Below are positions 9,356 to 18,711 of a DNA stretch of 64,000 nt, in pieces (the first letter of the stretch is position 1; each line of letters opens with the position of its first letter). The translations under genes and the position numbers were made by a program. The notes beneath the pieces were generated by a model. That model was not told the DNA's origin. It did not search any database and saw only the letters and a list, made by a program, of their open reading frames with translations. This stretch comes from Saccharum officinarum (Eukaryota; Streptophyta; Magnoliopsida; Poales; Poaceae). The stretch spans positions 1,107,759 through 1,171,758 of the forward strand of contig CM036154.1 of assembly GCA_020631735.1 (NCBI GenBank), in the 5' to 3' direction.

Positions 9356-10971
9356 ATGTGTGCAATATTTTCACCGATCATAAAGAGTCTCAAGTACATT
9401 TTCACCCAACCAGAATTGAACATGAGACAGCGAAGATGGTTAGAACTGATCAAAGACTACAACTTGAATGTACAGTATCACCCTGGGAAAGCCAATGTGG
9501 TAGCTGATGCTTTAAGCAGAAAGTCACATTGTCTGAATGTGCAACCCTTGCTTGAAGATGGTTTCGATCTAATGCACCCTGCCGTGCTACAAAGTATTCA
9601 GGTCAGTTGTTCCTTGGAGAGTAAGATTATAGAAGGTCAGAAAACAGACAAGGGGATATTCCACATCAAAAAGAAGATTCAAGAAGAACCCTCGAAACAC
9701 TTCAGGGTGGATGAGCAGGATGTGTTGTGGTTCGACAACCGTCTTGTTGTTCCAAAGGATAGAGAGCTTAAGAATAAAATTTTGGATGAAGCTCATCTCT
9801 CTAAGTTGTCTATTCATCCTGGCAGCAGTAAAATGTATCAAGAACTAAGACCTCGTTATTGGTGGACCAAGATGAAGAAGGAAATTGCAGCGTATGTAGC
9901 CAGATGTGACACATGTTGTAGAGTAAAAGCAATTCACATGAAGCCTGCCGGAATGCTACAACCTTTGTCAGTGCCGAGTTGGAAGTGGGATGACATAAGT
10001 ATGGATTTTATCACGGGTCTACCCACTACTCAAAAAGGTCACGATTCCATTTGGGTAATTGTGGATCGTCTTACTAAGACAGCCCACTTTCTGCCTGTCA
10101 AAACGGAATATAGACCACCTCAATATGCTGAGAAGTATATTGCGGAGATTGTGAGGTTGCATGGCATACCAAAGACTATAGTGTCTGACAGAGGGTCACA
10201 GTTCACTGCTCACTTTTGGGAGCACTTGCACAAAGGTTTGGGGACTAGTCTGATTCGTAGCACTGCCTATCATCCTCAAACAGATGGTCAAACTGAGAGA
10301 GTTAATGCTGTTCTAGAAGATATGTTAAGAGCCTGTGTGTTGTCTTCCAGAGGTTCATGGGAGTCATGGTTACCATTAGCAGAGTTCTCATACAATAACA
10401 GCTATCAAGAGAGTATCAAGATGGCACCTTTTGAGGCTCTGTATGGCCGAAAGTGTAGAACACCGTTAAACTGGATTGAGCCCGGAGAAAGAAGGTATTA
10501 TGGTATTGACTTCGTAGAAGAAGCCGAAAGGAAAGTTCATATCATCCAGCAGAATATGAGAGCAGCCCAGTCACGTCAAAGTTATGAGATAAGAGGGAGA
10601 CCGCTTGTGTTCGAAGTTGGTGACTATGTCTATCTAAAAGTTACGCCAATGAAAAAGAAAAGATTTGGTGTGCGCAGAAAGCTGGCCGCCAGATTTGTGG
10701 GACCTTATAAAATCCTGGAACGGAAGGGTCCTGTGGCTTACAAATTGGATTTACCAGAGTCAATGGGTGCTATATTCCCAGTTTTTCATGTATCACATCT
10801 CAAGAAGTGTTTGCGCGTTCCAGAGGAAAGGATTGAACCTCGAGGCATAAAACTGTCAGATTTGGTGTATCGTGAGCAGCCAGTTCGAGTATTGGATACC
10901 AAGGAAAGGGCTACTCGAAACAGTGTGGTGAAAACATATAAGATACAATGGAGTCATCACGATGAAGGGAT
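9356..10971 (+). CDS. integrase portion of gypsy pol (longest intact pol frame)
   Basis: This continuous frame begins within the end of RNase H (ADALSRK at about 9505-9525). It then has the HHCC zinc-binding N terminus (H...H near 9800-9815, CDTC near 9907), the DDE core with MDFITGLP (first D, about 10003), SDRGSQF (second D, about 10187) and QTERVN (E, about 10297), and the GPY/F-type module VGDYVYLKV...[21 protein letters not shown]. The enzyme joins element cDNA to host DNA. The stated start is only where the frame opens; the mature protein would be cut from a polyprotein. Confidence 0.85.
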
Positions 10972-11035
10972 GCATCTTGGGAAACGGGTGAATACTTAAA
11001 GAATGCCTACGAAGATTTTTATAATAAATGGTTCG
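10862..11035 (+). other. C-terminal integrase chromodomain, split by a frameshift
   Basis: After [12 protein letters not shown] comes [13 protein letters not shown], and then, one frame over from 10972, ASWET and EYL, followed by an aromatic-rich end. This is the chromodomain pattern of chromoviral integrases, which in studied elements such as MAGGY binds methylated H3K9 and steers integration to heterochromatin. The frame after the shift stays open through the polypurine tract into the LTR, to a TGA at 11122-11124. Confidence 0.8.
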
Positions 11036-11063
11036 TAACCCAAATCTCGGACGAGATTTTTAT

Positions 11064-11074
11064 AAGGGGGGAGG
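11064..11074 (+). other. polypurine tract
   Basis: AAGGGGGGAGG lies one base before the 3' LTR. It is the plus-strand primer site of reverse transcription, preceded by the usual ctcggacgagatttttat context of this clade. Confidence 0.85.
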
Positions 11075-11075
11075 C

Positions 11076-11376
11076 TGTAACACCCCTGGTGTTAGTCTTG
11101 CCTAATTTCACTTGCATTTCATGATCATGAGCATCATTCATCCATTCATGAGCATATATCAATGGAAGCAAGAGCATCAATTCCAGTGTTTTCATCATTT
11201 CAGTACCAATAGTGTTTGGTATGACCAAGGTGTGGTATAGCTAAATATTTGTTAAACATCTTAGCTATGCTCAGAAAGTCATTTGGAACAATGTTCATGT
11301 TGATCATGTTGCCCAATTAAGATTCCAATCATGGTTTGACTTGTTTTGACCCTAGGACTTTTTGGTTTGACTGTTT
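11076..11376 (+). repeat. 3' LTR, first 301 bases before a gap
   Basis: It is nearly identical to 391-692, with differences confined to about LTR offset 170. It ends in an N gap. The sequence after the gap does not continue the LTR, so about 3.8 kb of LTR and the right flank are missing. Confidence 0.88.
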
Positions 11377-11476
11377 NNNNNNNNNNNNNNNNNNNNNNNN
11401 NNNNNNNNNNNNNNNNNNNNNNNNNNNNNNNNNNNNNNNNNNNNNNNNNNNNNNNNNNNNNNNNNNNNNNNNNNNN
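11377..11476. other. assembly gap (100 N)
   Basis: Exactly 100 N, the conventional placeholder for a gap of unknown size. It falls inside a multi-kilobase LTR. Confidence 0.98.
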
Positions 11477-11874
11477 CTTATCACACTTCATATTATTTTA
11501 GTGAGGTTAAGATCGAATTTTATAATTTGTGTATCAAGTATGAAAAGTGTAGCTAGGTCACAGAGGGCCTCAAAACAAATAAATTATACATGTAAGAGAA
11601 AGCAGGCATGGAGCATAATTTTTTTATGATCCTAAACAGGTGTAGTTGTTCATGAAAGAAATACATATCCTCGTTTTGCTCATTTGTGAAACCATAGAAC
11701 TAGTTACCTCAAATAAGCCATTGGAATGCCCACTTTCAAGTATTTATACCTCTCAATTAGTTGTTGTTGCATTGCTCTTTCTTTAAGAGGAGATGCTACA
11801 AAATTGTTATTGATCGCTCTAGTTTGTTTCCATTTTTGGTGACATCTTATGCAAAGGTGGTTTGGGGTCTTACA
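11477..11874 (+). repeat. LTR tail of the fossil gypsy element
   Basis: AT-rich sequence without ORFs ends ggggtcttaca. The next bases, TGTGATTAGAGC at 11878-11889, agree with the plant Met-tRNA primer site at nine of twelve positions. The start is hidden by the gap. Confidence 0.5.
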
Positions 11875-12059
11875 GTTTGTGATTAGAGCATAGGTTTTAG
11901 TTCAAGGAAAACAAAATAGGGCTTAATTTGGCATACTTGCACATGTAGGTGGGTAACGGTGTATATGTTTGTCTGTTTTTTAAAAAAGTTTCCCCTCTTC
12001 TTTTAGAATGTTGGGTTTGACTTGTTCATTTTTATCTCTTTCATGGCTGCATTATACCA

Positions 12060-12440
12060 TCTAAGAAGCGAAGTTGATCACAGCTGAAGGACAGCCCAGG
12101 CATAGGGCAATAGTGAGGCTGAGTTGCTAGCTAGAATGTGGGAAATGCAAAATGAGTTGAGGACACTGTGACATGCTGTTCATGCAGGTGCTACTCAAGC
12201 TACCCTTGGTGCTAGTGCAACTGTTGTTGTGGATCAAGATGAACCTGCCACAGATGGTCCTAGTAGTGGAGTCTCAATGAAAGAATGGGTGAGTATCAAG
12301 CTGGATAGTTTGATGGTAGTTGCACTCCAGTTCAGGCTGCTGGTTGACTATCATATGTTGAGGACAAGATGGAGGCTTTTGATGCTGTCAGGATCGTATT
12401 CGTTATGGCAAAACTTACTACTTTCCGATCTTCCATCAGG
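12060..12440 (+). pseudogene. gag N-terminal remnant of the fossil gypsy element
   Basis: Across frames, the segment recalls the start of a plant gypsy gag: a Gly-Ala-Thr-rich stretch, then a degraded SYVEDKMEAFDAV and VFVMAKLTTF stretch like the beginning of a retrotransposon-gag domain. Stops and shifts interrupt it. It is separated from the next gag piece by about 1.8 kb of inserted sequence. Confidence 0.45.
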
Positions 12441-12784
12441 TGGACAAAACTATCATTTTGGTGGAGATTGACACACCACTGCCCCAACTTTAGATCAAAA
12501 GACCCGAACCCTGCAACCCTAGCACCACGTCTTCTCTAGTCTGAACCGTGTCACAATCCAGTTGACCTTACCCATAAGGCTAATCCCTGCCTACAAAATG
12601 AAGAACAAAAGCAAGAACTCGAAAGAAGTAATTCAATTGAAGTGACAAATTGCAGATCTATTATCAAGCACTTGAAGTTGCAATCGATGACGACGATTGT
12701 TTAATGACAGATTGATCTAAAGCAAAACCCAAACCCTAACTTAGGCAACTATGACTCGACATAAAGTGTTTCGGGCATGATACC
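12441..12784. other. unassigned sequence between gag remnant and hAT-like element
   Basis: No ORF, no recognised repeat. It is probably part of an older insertion into gag. Confidence 0.4.
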
Positions 12785-13576
12785 TAGGCTTGGATATCAA
12801 GCTGGCTTAGCTCGACTCGGTCTAGCTTGGTAGGATAACGAGCTGGCTTGTTATAACTAACAAACTAAAAAGCTAGCTCGGCTTAGCTCGACCACAAGCT
12901 CGAGCTAGCTCATTTTGCTTGTGAGCTAGTAGGGACAAAAAATGTAAAATGAAGACTACTCAACTTCAAAATTGGTGGACGTGACGATGCATTCTTCCCG
13001 TCCTCCATGGCCATGGGTTGAGAGGGCCTGGAGCACAGCAGTTCAGTAGCAGTTCGGCAATGAACAGAGAAGATCATGAGGAAAAGGGGGGAGAGAGAGA
13101 GGAGTGACCGAGTAATTAGGACTAGACACAGACCTGGTTCATGGACTCATGGAGGCAGAGGTGATGTTCATGGTCGCCTGACTTGTGGTCATGGCTTCTC
13201 ACTCGCCTTGTCGTCGACTGCGGTTGCGAGCTTATGGGTGGCGTAGCAGCAACTATCTTTTTTAGAACTATAGCAGTGGCTAAGAGCCTGTGCGGTTGTG
13301 CATGAGCGTGAGTAGGATTAGGGCTGACTTTGCCCTTTTGCTATGTGGCATGTGGGCTGGGGACCTGTGGGCTGTGGTTGCGGCCTACCAGCTTCTTTTC
13401 TTGGAAGATTGGGCTAGTGAGCGGCTTGCGAGCTGGCTTGAGTTGGCTTGTTATAGCTAACGAGCTAAAATCTTGGCTCGGTTTGGATCATTATCCTAAC
13501 GAGCTGAGTTGAGCTGAGCTGAGCTAGCCGCGAGCCGAGCATGGCTAACGAGCTTCATGTTTCTCATCCAAGCCTA
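12785..13576. mobile_element. non-autonomous hAT-like element with GAGCT-rich subterminal repeats
   Basis: The left end taggcttggat and right end atccaagccta form inverted termini. Both subterminal regions are full of gagctcg, gagctagct and gctggcttg motifs in mirror orientation (12800-12925 and 13420-13560). Flanks are atgatacc on the left and atgatagcc on the right, close to an 8-bp target duplication with one change. No transposase frame is seen inside. Family assignment to hAT rests on the target size and terminus style. Confidence 0.5.
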
Positions 13577-14279
13577 ATGATAGCCCTTGGACGTGCCCCT
13601 CTAATTGACCCAATGGACTAGAAGATGGTGACGCAGCACCATGGCAAATTCTGGATGCTAACTTCTTTCAATGATTTCTATTGACTCTAGTGGTATTTTC
13701 ATGTCAAAAACAACTTATGAAATTTTCTTTCCATGCATAGGTGGATTATCAAAAAAAAGAGTCTATGTGTCTTGGGTGTCCATCTTAATGCAAGCTGGTC
13801 CTAGAGGCCAAGGCACACTCGAACTCGAGTTGGATTGAGCCGCCCACTTGACTTGGATGTCCTTGCTAGCCTCCTTTACCTCCACACCTCTATCCAAGTT
13901 CCTAAGCATGATAACATTATTAGGTACTAATCTATTCTCAAAACTATGAAAAGATCACTTAAGAACACTGTTCACCTAAACGGCCATTTAGCCCGTTTAA
14001 ACACCATGTAAATGCTACATGGTGGTGCGTCATTTTCGCTTAATCACCCATTTAACCCTTCTAATTGGCCATTTAGCCCGTTTAATGGGACATTTTGCCC
14101 AAATAATGGCTAAATGGAAGGTAACCGACTGTTTATCGTTTAGCGTTAAGGAAAAACACTGCTTAAGAAGAAGCTCAATTTTAGATTTAATGGTCACATT
14201 GGAGCTCTGGTCATTGGACTTTGCATAATGATTGGAGGATCAATGGGTACATTTGAAGGAATGATGTCCTCATCAAAAG
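13577..14279. other. inserted non-coding sequence, including a possible small MITE (13970-14150)
   Basis: No gene is seen. Within 13970-14150 the phrase ggccatttagcccgtttaa occurs twice (about 13980 and 14065), and aacact abuts both ends. This suggests a small inverted-end element, but the termini are not convincing. Confidence 0.3.
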
Positions 14280-14520
14280 GGGTGAGGCACAAATCTATTG
14301 GAAGGGTGTGCAATCTGCTCGCACTTCTATACTTGGTCCTTTGACTTGGGCAGAGTTCGTTAGACAGTTTGAGAAGAGGTTCTACCCTACAACCTTCCTG
14401 GAGAAGATGAAGCTTGATCTAAACAACTATGTTAATGATAAGAAGACAGTGGTTAAATATGAGGTTGGATTCGACCAAATTGTTCACTTTCTTCCACATG
14501 TTCTCGGATTGTTTTGCTCC
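14280..14520 (+). pseudogene. gag middle remnant of the fossil gypsy element
   Basis: One frame reads LGPLTWAEFVRQFEKRFYP and then MKLDLNNYVND...VVKYEVGFDQIVHFLPHV. This is the core of a retrotransposon-gag domain, preceded by a degraded EAQIYW. It breaks off at an antisense LTR-like insertion and resumes near 15690. Confidence 0.7.
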
Positions 14521-15690
14521 AGCAATATCCAGCAACGTGATCGTGTAGACGAAATCAGATGGTAACACACAAGACACAATGATTTATACTAGTTAGGGGC
14601 GCGGTCAGTGGTGGACCTAGAAATTTTCTAGAGCCTGGGCGAACATAACAACCAATAAAATACATCGACCATTAACATAAGTAAAGTCAACGACTTAATA
14701 GTTATGGAACTAAAGATCATCACATTCATGAATTCTTGCAAATATGCATACATGAACTTTTTTCGAAAACCTATGCATACACTAACTCACCGAGACCAAG
14801 GAGATATCACAACAATTGTCTGATTACGATCTTAAAGTTAGGTGTGGATTTGCCACAAAAATGCAATAATAATTTATTTAAGCTGAAAACATATCAAGAG
14901 ACACATATGCCAGCTGCTGAAAGAGCCATGGATAAATGATTAGGACACTCATGGAGAATTGATTAGCCAAGTTTAATAGTTGAGCAAAATTCATAAGAAA
15001 AACTAACTATATCTAGTAACCAGCTTACTTCTAATTTTCAATTTAGTTATCAATAAAAAAACTTTCAATTGAAATTTACTTTTGGGTGTCTCTTGCCTAT
15101 GATCATTGATTGCACCTAACTAGATGCCCATGCCACTGTGACCGGCGGACCGCAGACCACCTGTGCACACGCAATGCAGCTTCGGACAGAGCCCGGGTAG
15201 GTGCCCAGGTCATCAGGCCTTGGGACCGCCCATAGGCGCGGTGGCGTGCTAAACCCTACTCCAGTGGTGGGGCTTCTCTTGTATTCATATGCTCAATTAC
15301 AGGGTTGTTGCTCCTAGCTACGTAGTAGATTGGAATGGTGGAAGATGGATCCCGAACCCGAGGTCCCAACTTCCTTTATATAGGCAGGAGAGGTAGGGTT
15401 ACAATGAGGACGATCGGGCTAATAGATCGGTTTCCTAGTTTGTTACACGATATGCGCAACAGAATGATCCTAGCTATCATCCAGATACGCCCGCCTTGGT
15501 TTGCCTTGATCTCCACGTTGGTCGATCGTGTTAGCCCTTGCGGGCCTCATCCTTGACGGCTGCTGGACCGATAGCCTAGCGATGGTTGCATATATAGGCG
15601 ATATAGATACCCCTGGCCCATATATCTGACACATGTGGCCCATGAAAAGGAAGAGAAGGCCAAGCAATTCCATTAGGGCCTCAAGCCTAC
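14510..15690 (-). repeat. antisense LTR-like insertion in gag (boundaries approximate)
   Basis: The segment splits the gag. It has phrases typical of grass gypsy LTRs read in antisense: gtagacgaaatcag, gatttatact, ccctactccagtggtg, ggatcccgaaccc, and tttatatagg, an antisense or leader-side TATA-like region. It is itself interrupted at 14606-15234 by a hAT MITE. No clean target duplication was found, so the ends are estimates. Confidence 0.45.
14606..15234. mobile_element. 629-bp hAT-type MITE with perfect 8-bp target duplication
   Basis: ggcgcggt occurs at 14598-14605 and again at 15235-15242, exactly flanking the element. Termini are cagtggtggacc on the left and, reverse-complemented, tatgggcggtcc on the right, imperfect inverted repeats that both lead into CCTGGGC about 25-30 bases in. 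Removing it restores a continuous LTR phrase. No coding capacity. The 8-bp duplication and ends fit the hAT superfamily. Confidence 0.72.
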
Positions 15691-16260
15691 AATTTGCCAT
15701 GTGGTTGGTGCCTTTACTATCACAGACTTCTGCTCTATTGTAGAGCAAGCTTTAGGAATTGAGATGCAGCTTATGTACACTACTGAATTTCACATGTCCT
15801 CAGGTGGTAAGCAGTCTCAAAGTCAAGGAGATAAAAAGGCCATTATAGTGGTACTAGTTACAAGAAGGGGAAGTTTCAATGTCACCAGGCTTACAATGGT
15901 AGCTCTCCTCAGTCTCGTGCTTTAGGAGGGACTACGTATGAGTACCCTGCCATTCCCAAACTAGGCATGGGGATGGTGTGCTTTAGGTGTGGTGGACCGT
16001 ACTATCTCAAGGAGTGAAGATGGTCTGGCAAGTGCTCTTTTTGTGGAAAGGACCACAAGAATGTGGAGTGTCGATGGTATGGTAAGTGCTCTATTTGTGG
16101 ATAGGACCACAAGAATGTAGAGTGTCGATGCCTATCAAGTGCTCCATTTGTGGATAGGACCACAAGAATGTGGTTTGCGGGAAGAATCCTGATGCTAAGC
16201 TTCGATGTGAGCTAGTGTCTTCTTCTTCAGTTTCTAGTGGTACAGCTTAGATGATGGAAG
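15690..16260 (+). pseudogene. gag C-terminal remnant with multiplied zinc knuckles
   Basis: It resumes gag (VGAFTITDFCSIVEQALGIE), then a Gln/Ser-rich linker, then a degraded knuckle (CFRCGGPYYLKE near 15980) and three tandem copies of a CxxC-x3-H-x4-C unit: CSFCGKDHKNVEC near 16035, CSICG.DHKNVEC near 16090 and CSICG.DHKNVVC near 16140, the last two with a TAG in place of Lys. The nucleotide repeat (about 50-57 bp) is nearly exact, so it arose by local duplication. Later stops and shifts make it a fossil. Confidence 0.65.
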
Positions 16261-16559
16261 TGCTTCCTTCTACTCACTTGCCTATGTCGCCTTCATAGCA
16301 ATACTTGCCTGCTCCTACACCACAGTACTTGCTGCCACCTCAAGCTACTCCACCGGTCCATGTACCTTAGTCTAGGGCTTAACTGGTTACCTAATGCTAC
16401 TATTGCTTTGACAACCATGGCCCCTTATGTTCCTACACCGACTGTTACTACCATGGGAGCCTCGTTTTTTACAAATGTTCTAGGGTTTTATGCTATGCCT
16501 TCAGCTAATAACAACAAAAACCGTGGAGATGTGGTGAAAGTATCATTTCAGTTGATTCT

Positions 16560-17335
16560 TTTGTTGCATGTGCTCTTTTGGACTCCAGAGCTAGTTTCTC
16601 GTTTGTCTCGGAGGTTTTTGTTGGTCGTATAGGATTGACTATGCAAAGGATTGGGGAAGTTTTTATGGTTATAGTTCTACTAGAGGGCCTATTTTTAGTT
16701 CTTTTGTCTGTCCTAGCTGTGTTGTTTCTCTTGCGGATGAAGATTTTGTTGCTAACCTAGTAGTCATTCCATTAGAAGTGTTCAATGTGATTCTTGGAAT
16801 GGATTGGCTTTATCAATATAAGGTTGTTATCTCATGTTTCTAGAACATAGTCTCTTTACAAGCACTATCAGGTCAAGATGTGATATTTTAGGGGAGTGGC
16901 TTGAAATACACGCTCTCTTTACTATGTCACTTGCTACCTGACCATAGGACACAAAAGTATAGCATTTTTTTCTATGGCTGATGATTGTGGGGCTTCCTTG
17001 CAAGTGAAGGACATTCCAGTTGTGTGTCGCTATCCTGATGAACTCCCTGGTTTGCCTCTGGAGAAGGAGCCAATTTTTTAGATCAAGTTGGTTCCTGGAC
17101 ACAACCTATTTATAAGACACCATACAAGATGGCTCTTGTTGAGCAAGTGTAGTTAAAGAAGCAGCTGGATGACCTTCTTGCTAAGGGTTTTATTCATCCA
17201 AGCACATCGCCTTGGGCTGCTCCCGTTTTGCTTGTGGAGAAGGATGACACAAAAAGGCTCTATGTGGATTATAGGGCACTTAACCAAGTGACAATCAAGA
17301 ACAAGTATCATTTATCCCGTATTGATGTGTGATTT
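16560..17335 (+). pseudogene. protease and RT N-terminal remnant of the fossil gypsy element
   Basis: The protease part is recognisable by SLADEDFVANLVVIPL and VILGMDWL (about 16725-16810). RT begins near 16990 with a degraded [14 protein letters not shown], then [46 protein letters not shown] and IDV, with TAG codons and shifts. It ends abruptly at about 17335 next to a T-run. Confidence 0.7.
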
Positions 17336-17652
17336 TTTTTGCACCTTCGGCTATGTGTGATTGCATCGACCTCGGCTACTACATGATCGGCTACCTCGAC
17401 ATCGACAATAATGCAACGACTCTACTCAAAGCTTTGTGCCATCATTGTCGTCCATGACACTACCACTACAACTGTGGGAGATAATAGAGGAGAGAGAGAA
17501 GAGACAACACCGAAATGGGACGGAGGCACGACCCTAGTGGGCAGATTATCCATCAGAGATAGTTGATAGAGAAACGGGGAAGACGGTGGAAGCACAAGAC
17601 TTCAAATTCAGTCACAGTCGACTGCTTCTCTCCTGCCACAACTGAGGAGGAA
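17336..17652. other. unassigned sequence, possibly the 3' internal end of a copia element
   Basis: No gene is seen. It ends tgaggaggaa, which could be a polypurine tract for the LTR-like sequence at 17653. Confidence 0.3.
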
Positions 17653-17934
17653 TGTTAGAAGTATAGATTGTTACAGTTAGAGATAGAGATAGAATTAAAG
17701 ATATTATAGATTTAGGAATAGTATCATACTCTAACCATATTGACTAGCTAGTAACTGAATAAGATAAGGAACGGTCTGATTTTTTCATCTATTTTTTATT
17801 TTCCCTCTATTTTCAATATTTGTTTAGTGATACTTTGGAGGAGTAAAGAGGCATTGCAATTTTTTACTGGTCTATATTTTTTTGTGTGAGTTAAACCATC
17901 TTTATCTATGTGTGACCTCTTTTGTATCAAGAAT
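17653..17934 (+). repeat. possible small LTR (copia-like)
   Basis: It starts TGTTAGAAGTATAG after a purine run and may end with ...TTTTGTATCA at about 17934, about 280 bp, AT-rich, the size and style of a short plant copia LTR. There is no second copy in the window, so this is tentative. Confidence 0.3.
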
Positions 17935-18711
17935 CAAGAAGAAACAAAATAATGTACAAAGATCTTCTTTATTCCTAATCATGGTTGTGTGCATGCATTA
18001 AATAGTTTATAGACAGTTAAATAGAGGACCCACTGTAAATATTATCTGTTCAGATAAATATTATATGTTCAGTTATCTGTGTGTGAATTTCTAGAACATA
18101 CAAACAACAACCCGTCTATGAATTGTACATGCCATAATATTAGAAACTGCATCATTGATGCAGGCAATGAAGTGCATCCTACTAAAGAGCAGGAAGCTTA
18201 TGTTTTGCAGCATGAATAACATCGTACCTCACCTTCATCAAAGAATGACCATGGTTAAGGATGGCGAGGCAAAGAATACATCTAGAATCGATAGGTACGT
18301 ATCATAAATTTCAATTAGTCATTGAAAAATGTGTATTCTCTTAAAATGAATACATGATAAAATTAGGATTACATGGGAGATCCATGGACAATACAACATT
18401 TGTGTTGTTGTTTGCCTCGCTCCTCGAATCCTTTTATTATACAAATAAAGGCCTCTCAAGTCTCTCATTAGGCACTTATTATGTATTGGGTCTCTCTGTT
18501 TCTTCTCCCTTCTCATTCTTAAAAATATGGGATAATATATATATGGAGAGGACGAAGGAGGACGTGGTCGTCGCAGCAGCAGCAGTAAAAAAGAAAATGG
18601 ATATTATGCATGGATCAATGCATGCGTAAGCGTATGGTAATGCACTGCTTGGGAATTAAGTTGGGATCCAAGCCAACCCAGCCCAGAGCAGCAGTAGGTC
18701 TGCGTGCGGGC
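17935..18711. other. intergenic sequence downstream of the beta-expansin
   Basis: No coding feature is seen. On the minus strand an AATAAA lies at about 18433-18438, some 275 bases past the expansin stop, and could be its polyadenylation signal. Confidence 0.4.

Larger units (their letters stand above)
7761..11040 (+). pseudogene. pol: frameshifted pol: protease, RT, RNase H, integrase, chromodomain
   Basis: All pol domains are present in order but spread over all three plus frames. Protease: VLFDSGSSHSFMS (about 7796-7834) and IIGMNWM (about 8010-8034), with a shift near 7940-7955. Reverse transcriptase: from [16 protein letters not shown] (about 8190) through VDYRPLN and [11 protein letters not shown] to [12 protein letters not shown] shift near 8718 then leads to the catalytic FIDDILVYS (about 8740-8767) and FLGHILS. 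A two-base deficit near 9018 leads to RNase H ([16 protein letters not shown], about 9175-9222). An apparent extra base near 9385 leads to integrase. A last shift near 10968 lies inside the chromodomain. No frame-internal nonsense codons are needed to explain the interruptions, which fits either very recent decay or uncorrected sequencing indels. Confidence 0.88.
391..11376 (+). mobile_element. Ty3/gypsy chromovirus (Tekay/Del-like) LTR retrotransposon with extra H3-tail ORF
   Basis: The order is 5' LTR (391-4457), Met-tRNA-type primer site (4460-4471), leader, extra ORF (5248-6246), gag (6573-7760), pol (PR-RT-RNaseH-INT-chromodomain, about 7761-11040), polypurine tract (11064-11074) and the first 301 bases of the 3' LTR (11076-11376), which then meets an N gap. 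The LTR heads are nearly identical over these bases, with one small indel region near LTR offset 170, suggesting recent insertion. The long LTR, CCHC gag and C-terminal chromodomain place it with plant chromoviruses, best fit Tekay/Del. Pol carries several frameshifts. The target duplication cannot be checked; bases 386-390 (gcctc) would be the left copy. Confidence 0.9.
11477..17335 (+). mobile_element. fossil Ty3/gypsy element, fragmented by later insertions
   Basis: An LTR end and primer site (11874/11878) are followed by gag pieces (about 12060-12440, 14280-14520, 15690-16260), a protease piece (about 16560-16830) and an RT N-terminal piece (about 16990-17335), all on the plus strand and full of stops and shifts. 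RT breaks off abruptly after [13 protein letters not shown] at 17335. The pieces are separated by hAT-like elements and an antisense LTR-like insertion. RT, integrase and 3' LTR sequence beyond 17335 is absent. Confidence 0.75.
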
